36,722 nucleotides of DNA from an uncultured Flavonifractor sp. (lineage in GTDB: Bacteria > Bacillota > Clostridia > Oscillospirales > Oscillospiraceae), in NCBI GenBank assembly GCA_944385625.1, contig CALWXZ010000011.1, forward strand, positions 1-36,722, given 5' to 3'. The position numbers were made by a program, and so were the translations under genes. Position 1 is the stretch's first letter. Every line of letters starts with the position of its first letter. Under the pieces are notes generated by a model. It saw only the letters and a list, made by a program, of their open reading frames with translations. It searched no databases and was not told where the DNA came from. Shown piece by piece: positions 25,910 through 33,901 of this stretch.

Positions 25910-27286
25910 TTACTGCTGAGATTCCCAATAGCTGGCGATGGAATGAATCAGCTCCGTCCGGTCGCTTCTATCCGCCAGATACTTCTGCATGGCGGCGCCC
26001 AGGATGGACCAGTGATCGTTGGGCACGATGGCGGATGCGTTGAAGGCGTTGCCCTCATGGACCCGGGCGTAGATGTCCCGGCTCAGAGGGTCGGAGGGCT
26101 CATAGGGGTTGTTCTGGAAGGGGGGGATGATCTTACAGGTCTTGACCAGCATCTGCTGGCCGATCTCGCTGAATACGATCCAGTTTAAAAACTCCTTGGC
26201 CGCGGCCTGTTCCTGCTCGGTGGCCACGATCCCATCCAGCATCACCTGCTTGGAGGGGGAGGCCTGGATCTGCTGGTTGACAAAGTCGTCGGGGTCGTTG
26301 TTCATGAAGTAGGGCAGGAAGCCGTACTCGTCCTCTTCCTCGGCGTCAGCCTCGGCCAGATTGGGCCAGGCCCAGTTGCCGTTGAACCAGAAAGCGGTCT
26401 TGCCGTCGGCCAGGTCGATGGCCATCTCGTCATAGTCGGCGCCCAGGGGGTCCCGGTAGGCCACGTTGTACTTTTTCAGAATGTCAAACATATCCAGGAA
26501 CTGGGACATACGGACGTAGGTGGTCAGGTCCAGCTGGCCGCTCTTAATCAACTCAATGCACTGGGCGGCGCCGTCGGAGGTGCCGTCATAGGTCTCATAG
26601 ATGTACTGTAAATGGTGGGCGCCCAGGGACCAGTCCTCCATGGCCAGGGAGATGGGGTGCTCCATACCGGCCGCCACCAGCCGGTCCAGCAGCGCCACAA
26701 AGTCGTCCTGGGTCCGGATGGCGGAGGGGTCGAAGCTCTCCCCCAGGGCCTGCTCGATCACTTCCTTGTGGTAGATGATACCGCGGCCCTCAATACACAG
26801 CGGGAAGCTGTACACCTTGCCGTTGATTTCGGTGGTATAGCCCTCCGCCTCGGCGATCCAGGGCTGGTCGGACAGATCGGCGGCCTTCTCCTCGGCCAGG
26901 GCGATGACGTCGGTGGTGTCCAGAATGGACAGGGTGGGGGGATTGCCCGAGTTGTACAGGCTGACCACCTTGGTGTAGGGGGAGTCGCCGTCGGTCACAG
27001 GCATGACCTCCACATGGACCCCCGATTTCTCCTCAAAGGCCGCCGACATCTCCACCAGGGCGGTCTGGATCTCCGCCTTGGAATTGAGCAGGGTGATGCT
27101 GGTCCCGTTCAGGGACGGGTCGTACTCAAAGGTGTCCACCGACATATCGATGGGCTCCACCGCCTCCACCGCGTTGGGGTCGTCCGGGTCGCTGGCAAAG
27201 CCGAACCTGCATCCCGACAGCGTTCCGGCCAGCAGAGCGGCTGAAAGACCCAGCGCAATGAATTTGGTCAGCGCGAGCTTCTTCAT
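25910..27286 (-). CDS. Extracellular solute-binding lipoprotein for sugars (ABC importer), 458 aa
   Basis: The membrane-tethered sugar receptor of the ABC importer. The start is set at ATG 27286 (MKKLALTKF) because AGGAGGAG precedes it; the frame extends 21 codons further upstream without support. A lipoprotein signal ends in LSGC, so Cys26 should be lipid-modified after cleavage. The mature protein has the two-lobe family 1 solute-binding layout: EIQTALVEMSAAFEEKSGVHVEV near the start, GKVYSFPLCIEGRGIIYHKEV in the middle and DGKTAFWFNGNWAW later. An acidic run (ADAEEEDEYG) is conspicuous. It is first in the operon, downstream of three operator-like repeats. Ligand identity (sucrose, raffinose or isomaltose type) is inferred only from neighbours. 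Confidence 0.95.
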   Translation of the reverse strand: MKKLALTKFIALGLSAALLAGTLSGCRFGFASDPDDPNAVEAVEPIDMSVDTFEYDPSLNGTSITLLNSKAEIQTALVEMSAAFEEKSGVHVEVMPVTDGDSPYTKVVSLYNSGNPPTLSILDTTDVIALAEEKAADLSDQPWIAEAEGYTTEINGKVYSFPLCIEGRGIIYHKEVIEQALGESFDPSAIRTQDDFVALLDRLVAAGMEHPISLAMEDWSLGAHHLQYIYETYDGTSDGAAQCIELIKSGQLDLTTYVRMSQFLDMFDILKKYNVAYRDPLGADYDEMAIDLADGKTAFWFNGNWAWPNLAEADAEEEDEYGFLPYFMNNDPDDFVNQQIQASPSKQVMLDGIVATEQEQAAAKEFLNWIVFSEIGQQMLVKTCKIIPPFQNNPYEPSDPLSRDIYARVHEGNAFNASAIVPNDHWSILGAAMQKYLADRSDRTELIHSIASYWESQQ

Positions 27287-27337
27287 TGTCTCTCCTCCTG
27301 TTTCCTCGTTTTCTTTGCTTTTTTGGTAAAAGAATCT

Positions 27338-27375
27338 AAAAACCGGCAATGTAACCGGTCATGTAACCGGTTATT
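27338..27375. promoter_or_regulatory. Array of three CCGG-centred operator-like sites with 12-bp period
   Basis: CCGG cores lie at 27343-27346, 27355-27358 and 27367-27370, exactly 12 bp apart. The two right-hand copies both begin TGTAACCGGT; TGTAACCGGTTATT (27362-27375) matches the LacI/CcpA-type pattern TGWAANCGNTNWCA except for its last two bases. The array lies just downstream of the operon's -10, where binding would block transcription. The divergent LacI-family protein is the probable ligand-responsive repressor. Confidence 0.7.
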
Positions 27376-27383
27376 CTTACATA

Positions 27384-27412
27384 ATATTACCCCCGCGCCA
27401 GGCCTGCGTCAA
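27384..27412 (-). promoter_or_regulatory. Promoter of the sugar transport/catabolism operon
   Basis: On the minus strand TTGACG (27412-27407) and TAATAT (27389-27384) are separated by exactly 17 bp, a good sigma-A promoter. It is followed within 10-46 bp by the three operator-like repeats and about 98 bp later by the lipoprotein ATG. Confidence 0.75.
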
Positions 27413-27510
27413 TGCTTTTCACCGGATGGAAATAATTTTGTAAAATCCGCCTGATTCCCAGGCCTTGAAATTATTCACATTTACAAAGTGCTCGGCCAAG
27501 TCCAAGGGAT

Positions 27511-27539
27511 TGCAACCATTTCTGGTCTTTGCTATAATA
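27511..27539 (+). promoter_or_regulatory. Promoter of the LacI-family regulator gene
   Basis: TTGCAA (27511-27516), a 17-bp spacer and a perfect TATAAT (27534-27539) lie about 116 bp before the regulator start. The leader just after it holds an AAAACC/GGTTTT inverted repeat (27550-27555 with 27569-27574) that could be a weaker operator. Apart from this, the divergent promoter and the operator array, nothing else was seen in this 368-bp intergenic stretch. Confidence 0.75.
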
Positions 27540-27654
27540 AAAACCAATCAAAACCGATGAGCAATTGTGGTTTTTTCAGAATTGCGCCGCCCCGTGTTTC
27601 GCCTGTTTAAAGTGTGCCGGCAGTCGATCTCAGCAGATGGAAGGGTTTGAGCCT

Positions 27655-28698
27655 ATGGAAGAAAAAAAGAGAGTAACCTTTGACGATATCGCCAAATACA
27701 CCAAGTTCTCCAAGACCACCATCTCCAGATATTTTAACGACCCCGGTTCACTGACGGAGAAGAGCCAGCACATCATCTCGGATGCGCTGGAAAAGCTGGA
27801 TTACCATGAGAACCGGGTGGCCCGCATCCTGGCCATGGGAAAGACCGAATTTATCGGCGTGATCGTCCCGGAGTTTTACCACCGCTTTTATTCGGAGGTC
27901 CTCAATCAGATCCTGGCCACCTATGAGACCTTTGGTTATAAATTCCTGGTGTTTATCGGCAACAATAATAAGGAGAGTGAGCGCCGCTATATCAGAGAAC
28001 TGCTCTCCTACCAAATCGAAGGCATGATTGTGCTCAGCCACACCCTGTCCTCCCGGGAACTGTCCAAATTCCCCATTCCGGTGGTGGCCATCGAGCGGGA
28101 GGACCAGTTTGTATGCAGCGTCAACACCGACAACGAATCCGGCGGCCGGCAGGCGGCTGCCCTGCTCCAGGAGCTACAGTGCGACGTGCTGATTCACATC
28201 AACGCGCCCATCGATCACTGCATCCCCGCCTACGACCGTATCCGGGGGTTTCGGGACTACTGCCAGAGCAACGGCCTGCCCTATGAGATTATCCTGCGGG
28301 AACTGGACCGGTCCTATGAAGTGGATCAGGCTATCTTAAAGGACATCCTGGGGGAGTGGGACAGGAAGTATGCCCATCAGAAAATCGGGGTGTTTCTGGC
28401 CAACGACACCACCGCCAACACCCTGCTGAATCTCATCATCCGGCGGTATGGTTATCTGCCCAAGGAATATTCCATCATTGGCTTTGACAATTCTCCCACC
28501 TCCCGGGAGGCCATCATTCCGCTCAGTACGGTGGGCCAGCAGGTGGACCGGCTGGCCCATGAGGCCGTCCGGCTGCTGGTGGACCAGATCAAGGCCCGCA
28601 AGCAGGGAAAGACCCTGGCCGAGTCGCCGCCCGTCCATAAGATCGTTCCGCCCATTTTGTTCCGGCGGGGCACCGCCGGGGGGATGGACGTTATCTGA
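27655..28698 (+). CDS. LacI-family transcriptional regulator of the sugar operon, 347 aa
   Basis: A DNA-binding sugar-responsive regulator. The start at ATG 27655 is chosen because the HTH begins directly after it (VTFDDIAKYTKFSKTTISRY) and GGAAGGG lies nine bases upstream; the frame reaches 27565 without a clear ribosome site. Residues about 6-60 hold the LacI helix-turn-helix and hinge helix (NRVARILAMGKT). The remainder is a periplasmic-binding-protein-like effector domain with the family landmarks IGVIVPEF, DRIRGF and YSIIGFDNSP. The recognition segment SKTTISRYFN differs from the common SxATVSRxLN. It is divergent from the importer/sucrase operon and should control it through the CCGG-centred array, with the imported sugar or a product as inducer. 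Confidence 0.93.
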   Translation: MEEKKRVTFDDIAKYTKFSKTTISRYFNDPGSLTEKSQHIISDALEKLDYHENRVARILAMGKTEFIGVIVPEFYHRFYSEVLNQILATYETFGYKFLVFIGNNNKESERRYIRELLSYQIEGMIVLSHTLSSRELSKFPIPVVAIEREDQFVCSVNTDNESGGRQAAALLQELQCDVLIHINAPIDHCIPAYDRIRGFRDYCQSNGLPYEIILRELDRSYEVDQAILKDILGEWDRKYAHQKIGVFLANDTTANTLLNLIIRRYGYLPKEYSIIGFDNSPTSREAIIPLSTVGQQVDRLAHEAVRLLVDQIKARKQGKTLAESPPVHKIVPPILFRRGTAGGMDVI

Positions 28699-28737
28699 GG
28701 GGGAAAGCCGCCGAAAGAGAAAAGCTAAAATTACCGG

Positions 28738-28766
28738 TTGAAATATCCTGAGAGATGCAGTAAAAT
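28738..28766 (+). promoter_or_regulatory. Promoter of the membrane protein/SLH gene block
   Basis: TTGAAA (28738-28743), 17 bp and TAAAAT (28761-28766) form a good sigma-A promoter with a leader of about 90 bases. An ACCGGTT sequence (28733-28739), identical to the core of the sugar-operon operator, overlaps the -35. Confidence 0.72.
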
Positions 28767-28862
28767 AAAGAAGGTCTTACCTACATACGGTAATAGTTGC
28801 AGAGAACTGTTAACCTAGATTCAAAGCGGCAGTATGCGCAAGAAAGATGGTGAGCAATTAGC

Positions 28863-29606
28863 TTGATTCATTCCGATCAAACGGATCAGAGAGAGAGCAA
28901 AAAAAAGAAGAGGCACTGGGTTCGCAGGATAATTTTAATCGTGGTTCTAGCGGTTGTTGTGGTTGGCGCATGGTTTGCTTATACCCAGCGGAACAACCTG
29001 AAGGCAGTGTACCTGGCCATGACTTCCGATGCGGATACCCTGAAGCAGAAAGAAGAGGAGCAGGACAAAAAGCGGGAAGAACTGCTCCAGCAATACGGGC
29101 TGACCGAGCCTGATGTCAGCCAGATCGAGGGGGAGAACACCACAGCCCCCCAGACCGAGCCGCCCGCATCCTCGAGCCCCCAGACAAGCCCCTCCACCGG
29201 CGGCACAGAGACCACTCAGACGCCGTCCGGACAATCTGGGCAGGACAGTCAGACGCAGGCGATGAAGGCCAAGCTTCAGAGCTACGTCAACCAGCTCTAT
29301 CAGGTGGAGGCCAAGTACCAGGGATATCTTAACGGTGTGGTAGCGGCCGCAAAGCAGGAATTTGCGGCCCTGCCGAAGGAACAGAAGAATTCCGACAACA
29401 AGATGAGGATCGTCCGTGGTAAGATGGGTGAGCTGATAGCCCAGGAGAACGCCTGCGACGCCGAGGTGGAGACCATCCTCTCCGGTATGCAGGCCACCCT
29501 CAAGCAATACGGACAGTCCAATGATCTGGTCAATCAGATCCGCAGCTATTATGAGGAGAGCAAGGCCACCTGGAAAGCGGAGAAAATGGTGGAGTTGTAC
29601 GGCTAA
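28863..29606 (+). CDS. Single-pass membrane protein with long extracytoplasmic helical domain, 247 aa (TTG start)
   Basis: The family is not recognised. The frame has a stop just upstream and no ATG before the membrane segment, so the TTG at 28863, with GGTGAG eight bases before it, is taken as start. A short, very basic cytoplasmic segment (SKKKKRHWVRR) precedes one membrane helix at about residues 24-42 (rich in Ile, Val, Leu), giving an N-in topology. Outside follow a charged helix (KQKEEEQDKKREELLQQYG), a Thr/Ser/Pro/Gln-rich linker at about 92-130, and an alpha-helical, probably coiled-coil domain at 130-247 with a single Cys. It lies 51 bp before the first SLH gene and probably shares its transcript. 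An envelope-linked role is inferred from position only. Confidence 0.82.
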   Translation: MIHSDQTDQRESKKKKRHWVRRIILIVVLAVVVVGAWFAYTQRNNLKAVYLAMTSDADTLKQKEEEQDKKREELLQQYGLTEPDVSQIEGENTTAPQTEPPASSSPQTSPSTGGTETTQTPSGQSGQDSQTQAMKAKLQSYVNQLYQVEAKYQGYLNGVVAAAKQEFAALPKEQKNSDNKMRIVRGKMGELIAQENACDAEVETILSGMQATLKQYGQSNDLVNQIRSYYEESKATWKAEKMVELYG

Positions 29607-29657
29607 CTCCCGGGGAAATCATAACCGAGAAAATTTAAATAGCGAGGAGAAATGACT

Positions 29658-31625
29658 GTGAAAAAGAAAGCGTTGGCTACATGCCTGGCTGGCACTATGC
29701 TGCTGGGAACGGTTTCCACTTCCGCTCTGGCAGTAGATGTGAACCAGCTCACCGATGTGGAAAAGAGCGATTGGTTCTATCCCTATGTCCAGTATGTGGC
29801 GGGGAAGGACTATATGCTGGGCATCGGTGGCAACAAGTTCGCTCCCATGATGGAGATGAACCGCGCCATGTTCGTGACCGTCCTGTACCGGCTCGACGCC
29901 CCCAAGACGGCCAGCAGCGCCAGCAACTTTGAGGATGTGCCGTCTAACATCTGGTACACCCAGGCTGTCAACTGGGCCGCTGAGAACAAGATTGTCAACG
30001 GTATCGGCGGCAACAAGTTTGCTCCCGACGCGCCTATCACCCGTGAGCAGATCGCCACCATCGTGGCCCGCTATGTGGAGTACCGGGCCCAGAAGGACAA
30101 CAAGACCTACAAGACCACCGTGGAGGAGAAGACCTATCCCGACTCCAACCTCGTGGGCGAGTACGCCAAAGAGGCAATGAAGAAGTGCCAGATGTGGGGC
30201 CTGCTGGAGGGCAATGATCTGGGGTACATGAACCCGCTGCACAACGCCACCCGCGCCGAGGCGGCCGCCGTTATCCAGCGCCTGGCCGACCTGCTGGCTG
30301 CCGGGCAGAGCACCGGCGGTAGCGGCGGCGGTGGCGGCGGTAGCAGCAGCTCCAGCGCCAATTACATCATCAAGGCCACTCTGGATGTGCCCGACAGCCT
30401 GGATTCCAGAACCCTGGATCTGGCAGCCAGCTACAATGGCGTGACGATCAGCGGCAGCAGCGTCACCGGCGACAAGGTCCTGGGCGACGTGATTAAAGAT
30501 CTGACCGCTGGCGAAAATGAAACCGCCCTGCGCAATGCCCTTGCCGAGGGCCTGAAGCGGGTCAAGGGTAAGACCACTACCCAGACTGTCAATGGCCAGC
30601 AGGTCACCCTGAAAATCAACGCTGACGGCGTGATCTCCGCCTCCATGTCTGTGAAGGCCACTGATATTGCCAGCGACAATACTCGCGCCTCTCAGGAGGA
30701 GCTGGAAGCTCTGATTGAGAAGCTGCAGAACGGCGGCGAGATGAGCTTTACTGCTGATGATCTGCCCGTTATGGAGGACCTGATGACCAAAATCGATCAG
30801 GTGTTGGGCATGAGCGATCAGGAGATCAAGGATAAAATTGACGAGATCGTGGCCGACAAGCCCGAGCTGGAGCAGGTCGTGAGTGGCCTGACCCCCGGTG
30901 CAGTGCTGCAAGCTGCTGAGTCTTATAAGAGCGATGTGACCGCGATTAAGGAGGAAGTCCAGAAGGCTGTTAACGAGGGCAAGACTGAGATTGTGCTTGA
31001 CAGAGAGCCTGTGGTTATGAGTGTGTCTGTGGACCTGGGGACCTATCTGCAGAGGGCGGTCAATAAGTTTAACGCTGAGAAGACCAGAGTCATCAACCGC
31101 CTGGAGAGCGAATTGGGCAAGACCTTCACCGCCGAGCAGCAGAGTGCTGCCGAGGCCCTGTATGATGCCAACAATCCTGCCAACTATGTCATCGATAGTG
31201 GCAACATGACTCTGACGATGAAGGACGCCGACGCTTATTTTGACCTGTTCAAGGACAATGTGAACAAGAGCGTTGCCTTCTATGAGAGCCTGGATGAGAG
31301 CGCCGCCTTCTATCAGTCTCTGCTGGAGCGGGTAGAGAACAAGTATCAGGAGGGCTATGGTGTTACTTACAGCGGCGAGGTCGCGGACGTGGCCGCTCTG
31401 ATGGGTGATCCCGACGGCATTCTGGTGGACGAGACCTATAACTTCCGGGACGATATGACCTTCCAGGTGAAGGTTACCGCCGATGAGAACACCTATAAGA
31501 GCTGGCTGGATCTCATCTCCGGCAAGTTCAGCCAGGCCGGTAGCATCCTGCCCGGCGAGATGCCCAGCATTCTGGCCAATCTGGTGGGCGACTACACTGT
31601 GACCCTGACCATTGACAAGCAGTAA
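29658..31625 (+). CDS. S-layer homology (SLH) domain surface protein, 655 aa
   Basis: A secreted protein held to the cell wall by SLH domains, which bind secondary wall polysaccharide. The GTG at 29658 is preferred to the ATG at 29652, because AGGAG is eight bases from the former and only two from the latter. The signal peptide is cut near ALA-VDV (about residue 25). Three SLH repeats follow, at about 31-75, 86-135 and 150-205; the second has the clearest motif (WYTQAVNWAAENKIVNGIGG, then ITREQIATI). A Gly/Ser linker (about 213-232) leads to a 420-residue C-terminal region rich in Asp/Glu/Lys helices that I do not recognise. Codon use favours a narrow set of codons, suggesting high expression. 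A hairpin separates it from the second SLH gene. Confidence 0.93.
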   Translation: MKKKALATCLAGTMLLGTVSTSALAVDVNQLTDVEKSDWFYPYVQYVAGKDYMLGIGGNKFAPMMEMNRAMFVTVLYRLDAPKTASSASNFEDVPSNIWYTQAVNWAAENKIVNGIGGNKFAPDAPITREQIATIVARYVEYRAQKDNKTYKTTVEEKTYPDSNLVGEYAKEAMKKCQMWGLLEGNDLGYMNPLHNATRAEAAAVIQRLADLLAAGQSTGGSGGGGGGSSSSSANYIIKATLDVPDSLDSRTLDLAASYNGVTISGSSVTGDKVLGDVIKDLTAGENETALRNALAEGLKRVKGKTTTQTVNGQQVTLKINADGVISASMSVKATDIASDNTRASQEELEALIEKLQNGGEMSFTADDLPVMEDLMTKIDQVLGMSDQEIKDKIDEIVADKPELEQVVSGLTPGAVLQAAESYKSDVTAIKEEVQKAVNEGKTEIVLDREPVVMSVSVDLGTYLQRAVNKFNAEKTRVINRLESELGKTFTAEQQSAAEALYDANNPANYVIDSGNMTLTMKDADAYFDLFKDNVNKSVAFYESLDESAAFYQSLLERVENKYQEGYGVTYSGEVADVAALMGDPDGILVDETYNFRDDMTFQVKVTADENTYKSWLDLISGKFSQAGSILPGEMPSILANLVGDYTVTLTIDKQ

Positions 31626-31648
31626 GCCAAACCAATCAGTAGGAAACG

Positions 31649-31678
31649 GCGCGGGATATGCGTTTGCATATCCCGCGC
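31649..31678 (+). terminator. Hairpin between the two SLH genes
   Basis: A perfect 13-bp stem with a 4-base loop (arms 31649-31661 and 31666-31678), followed only by TTGTT. It may partly terminate the first SLH transcript or stabilise its 3' end, allowing more of the first protein than the second. Confidence 0.6.
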
Positions 31679-31700
31679 TTGTTCGGAAAGGACAACAATT

Positions 31701-32795
31701 ATGAGACGAATTATCACCGGGGTAGTGACCGCCGCCCTGGCGGCGAGCCTCCTGACCCTGCCCGCCTCTGCCGTGGAGTTTACCGATATCCAGGGGCACT
31801 GGGGCCAGACCTCCATGGAGCAGGTGGCCCAGTGGGGGCTGTTTACCGGCACCGGCAACCAGCAGTTTTCTCCCGACGGCACCATGACCCGGGGAATGTT
31901 TGTCACCGTGATGGAGCGGGCCGCAAAGCACCTGGACGTCTATCAGCAGCCCGCCAATACCGCGGCCTTTGAGGATGTGTCCGCCGATATCTGGTACTCC
32001 CAGGCGGTCATTTGGGCCAACGAGAACAACGTGGTAAACGGCGTGGGCGGCAACAAGTTTGCCCCCGACGAGCCCGTCACTCGGGAGCAGATGTGTGTGA
32101 TTATGGCCCGCTTCCTGGAGAACTGCATGGGCATGGACCTGTCGGCCTACAAGGAGCGGGAGATGACCTTCCTGGACCAGAGTGAGATTTCCGACTTCGC
32201 TGTTGAGAGTGTGAAGGTGTGCGTGGCCCTGGGGCTGATCCAGGGCGCTCCCACGGCGGGCGGAATGGAGTTCCAGCCTCAGGCATCCGCCACCCGGGCG
32301 GCTGTTGCCGTCGTGCTGGAGCGGCTGGTGAACCTGAATCAGGAGCAGCCGGAGCAGCCTGGTGAGACTGTGCCCCCCACCGGTGGCGGCGAGACCGGCG
32401 GCGGCGAAGGCGGCGGGCAGACCCCGCCTGTCACCCAGGAGCCTACAGAGGAAGAAAAAGCCGACGAGGCCAAAGTGGCGGAATACCTGCGAATCATTGT
32501 GGACAACTATCACAACTCCAGCTACCTGCTGACCACCGACAAGGAGGTGCAGGACTGCATGGCGATCCTGATGAACTGCATTGAGGATGCAATGGCCCAG
32601 CGTGACAAGGGACAGTTCTTGAACCGGGACTACATCCGGGAGCGCTATGCCGACCAGATCGACCAGCTGCGTGTCGCCTATGACAGCCTGACCGAGAACC
32701 AGCGCAACCAGGCCAATAACGTCATCGTTCGCCTGGCCGATTCCGAGCAGATCTATTTCGTCATGGACTACTTTGGCGTCTCCATGGGCGGCTGA
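31701..32795 (+). CDS. S-layer homology (SLH) domain surface protein, 364 aa
   Basis: A second wall-associated SLH protein, paralogous in its N-terminal half to the one upstream. The ATG at 31701 is preceded by AAAGGA. The signal peptide ends at PASA-VEF (about residue 24). Three SLH repeats follow (about 25-70, 82-132 and 145-205); the second (WYSQAVIWANENNVVNGVGG) aligns closely with its neighbour's. A Pro/Gly/Glu-rich linker (about 213-240) leads to a short alpha-helical domain (245-364) with two Cys residues (DCMAILMNC). That domain differs from the neighbour's C-terminus, so the pair shares an anchor but not an effector. It ends about 340 bp before the polysaccharide-regulation cassette. 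Confidence 0.93.
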   Translation: MRRIITGVVTAALAASLLTLPASAVEFTDIQGHWGQTSMEQVAQWGLFTGTGNQQFSPDGTMTRGMFVTVMERAAKHLDVYQQPANTAAFEDVSADIWYSQAVIWANENNVVNGVGGNKFAPDEPVTREQMCVIMARFLENCMGMDLSAYKEREMTFLDQSEISDFAVESVKVCVALGLIQGAPTAGGMEFQPQASATRAAVAVVLERLVNLNQEQPEQPGETVPPTGGGETGGGEGGGQTPPVTQEPTEEEKADEAKVAEYLRIIVDNYHNSSYLLTTDKEVQDCMAILMNCIEDAMAQRDKGQFLNRDYIRERYADQIDQLRVAYDSLTENQRNQANNVIVRLADSEQIYFVMDYFGVSMGG

Positions 32796-32868
32796 AGCGT
32801 CGGGGGTTCTGGGAAATGTCCAGGTAGCGCGGACAGAAAAACTGTAATGAGTCTGGCGGAGTGGCGCC

Positions 32869-32893
32869 GCGGAAGCGGCTCCGCTCCGCTTTT
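32869..32893 (+). terminator. Probable terminator after the second SLH gene
   Basis: A GC-rich stem of about nine pairs with one bulged A and a very tight loop (arms 32869-32878 and 32881-32889) is followed by TTTT. This 338-bp intergenic region (32796-33133) holds only this, the promoter at 32967 and a 7-bp leader stem (33050-33056 with 33080-33086). Confidence 0.45.
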
Positions 32894-32966
32894 CTATGGG
32901 CGGTCCGGTTTTGGAAAAGGCCAGTCAGGGTGCCAGAAATTCGCATGGAGCCCATTGAATCCGTGC

Positions 32967-32995
32967 TTGAATCCGGCGGGAATGTGTGCTAAAAT
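32967..32995 (+). promoter_or_regulatory. Promoter of the polysaccharide-regulation cassette
   Basis: TTGAAT (32967-32972), 17 bp and TAAAAT (32990-32995), about 138 bp before the adaptor ATG. The long leader contains a TGCCGGA/TCCGGCA stem with a 23-base loop; no known riboswitch was recognised. Confidence 0.7.
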
Positions 32996-33133
32996 ACAAA
33001 AGAATGACACAAAAAAGATTGTCCTTCCTACAAAGGCATAATACTATTGTGCCGGACGGGAGAGGCAGGACACACTTTTTCCGGCAGCGGTCAGACATTC
33101 TTGTAAAAAAGTATAAGGAGAAGAGCGAAAGGT

Positions 33134-33901
33134 ATGACGGAGAAAAAGAATGACACTGTGGAAATAGACCTGGGCAAGCTGCTGCGGCTCTATCTGCGCC
33201 ATTGGTGGGTCATTGTCCTGAGTATATTGGTGGTGGGCGGCGCGGCGCTGCTCTACACGGCCAATTTTATCACTCCCTTGTATCGAGCCGAGGTCACTGT
33301 TTACGTCAGCAACAGCAATAACAATAACGCACAGCAGCAGAGCGACTATATTACCGGCAGCAACCTGACGGCCTCTCAGCAGCTGGTCAGCACCTATATC
33401 AACATCATCCGCAGCGATACGGTACTGGAAAAAGTGGCCGCCAGCACTGGTATGGACATTACCGCAGAGGAAATCCGGGAAATGATGTCCACGGAGCAAG
33501 TGGAAGATACCGAGTTTTTTAACGTATACATCACCGATCCGGACCCTGAGGCAGCTGCGCACATCGCAAACACCATTGCCGAGGTAGCCCCCGGGGAGAT
33601 CACCAACTTTATCGAGGGCAGTTCCACCAAGATCGTGGACTATGCCAAGGTGCCTGAAAAGCCCTCCTCGCCCAGCATTTCCAGAAATACTATTATTGGC
33701 GCATTGATCGGTGCCATTCTGTCTGTGGCCTTCCTCACGATCCGGGATATGATGGACGTGCGGATTAAGAGTGAGGAGGACCTGGCGGAGATCTCCAGCC
33801 TGCCGGTGCTGGGTCGTATTCCGGAGTTTACCCAGGAGAAGAAGTGGAAGCAGGCAGGCGGCGGTGCCGGCTACGGCGTGAAAGGAGGACAAGACGTATG
33901 A
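33134..33901 (+). CDS. Wzz/CpsC-type polysaccharide chain-length adaptor (tyrosine-kinase modulator), 255 aa
   Basis: A membrane adaptor that activates the BY-kinase encoded next and helps set chain length of an exported polysaccharide (CpsC, CapA, YwqC/EpsA type). The topology is diagnostic: a cytoplasmic N-terminus, a membrane helix at about 24-43, an extracellular alpha/beta domain with LYRAEVTVYVSN and the STYINIIRSDTVLEKV helix, a Pro-rich motif (PEKPSSPSISRN, 174-185), a second helix at about 186-203 and a short cytoplasmic tail that would contact the kinase. Its stop overlaps the kinase start (ATGA). In the wider family these genes precede capsule or exopolysaccharide glycosyltransferases; none follows here. 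Confidence 0.93.
   Translation: MTEKKNDTVEIDLGKLLRLYLRHWWVIVLSILVVGGAALLYTANFITPLYRAEVTVYVSNSNNNNAQQQSDYITGSNLTASQQLVSTYINIIRSDTVLEKVAASTGMDITAEEIREMMSTEQVEDTEFFNVYITDPDPEAAAHIANTIAEVAPGEITNFIEGSSTKIVDYAKVPEKPSSPSISRNTIIGALIGAILSVAFLTIRDMMDVRIKSEEDLAEISSLPVLGRIPEFTQEKKWKQAGGGAGYGVKGGQDV

Noticed and set aside
29619-32513. Minus-strand open frame of 964 codons
   Set aside because: It runs antisense across two SLH genes and their intergenic hairpin. Gly/His/Leu-rich translation without signal or motif.
32847-33041. Small open frame of 64 codons in the intergenic region before the polysaccharide cassette
   Set aside because: No ribosome site; it spans the probable terminator and the TTGAAT/TAAAAT promoter, so it is unlikely to be translated.
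32996-33133. Possible riboswitch in the cassette leader
   Set aside because: Only a 7-bp stem with a large loop is present. No conserved c-di-GMP, SAM or other aptamer core was recognised.
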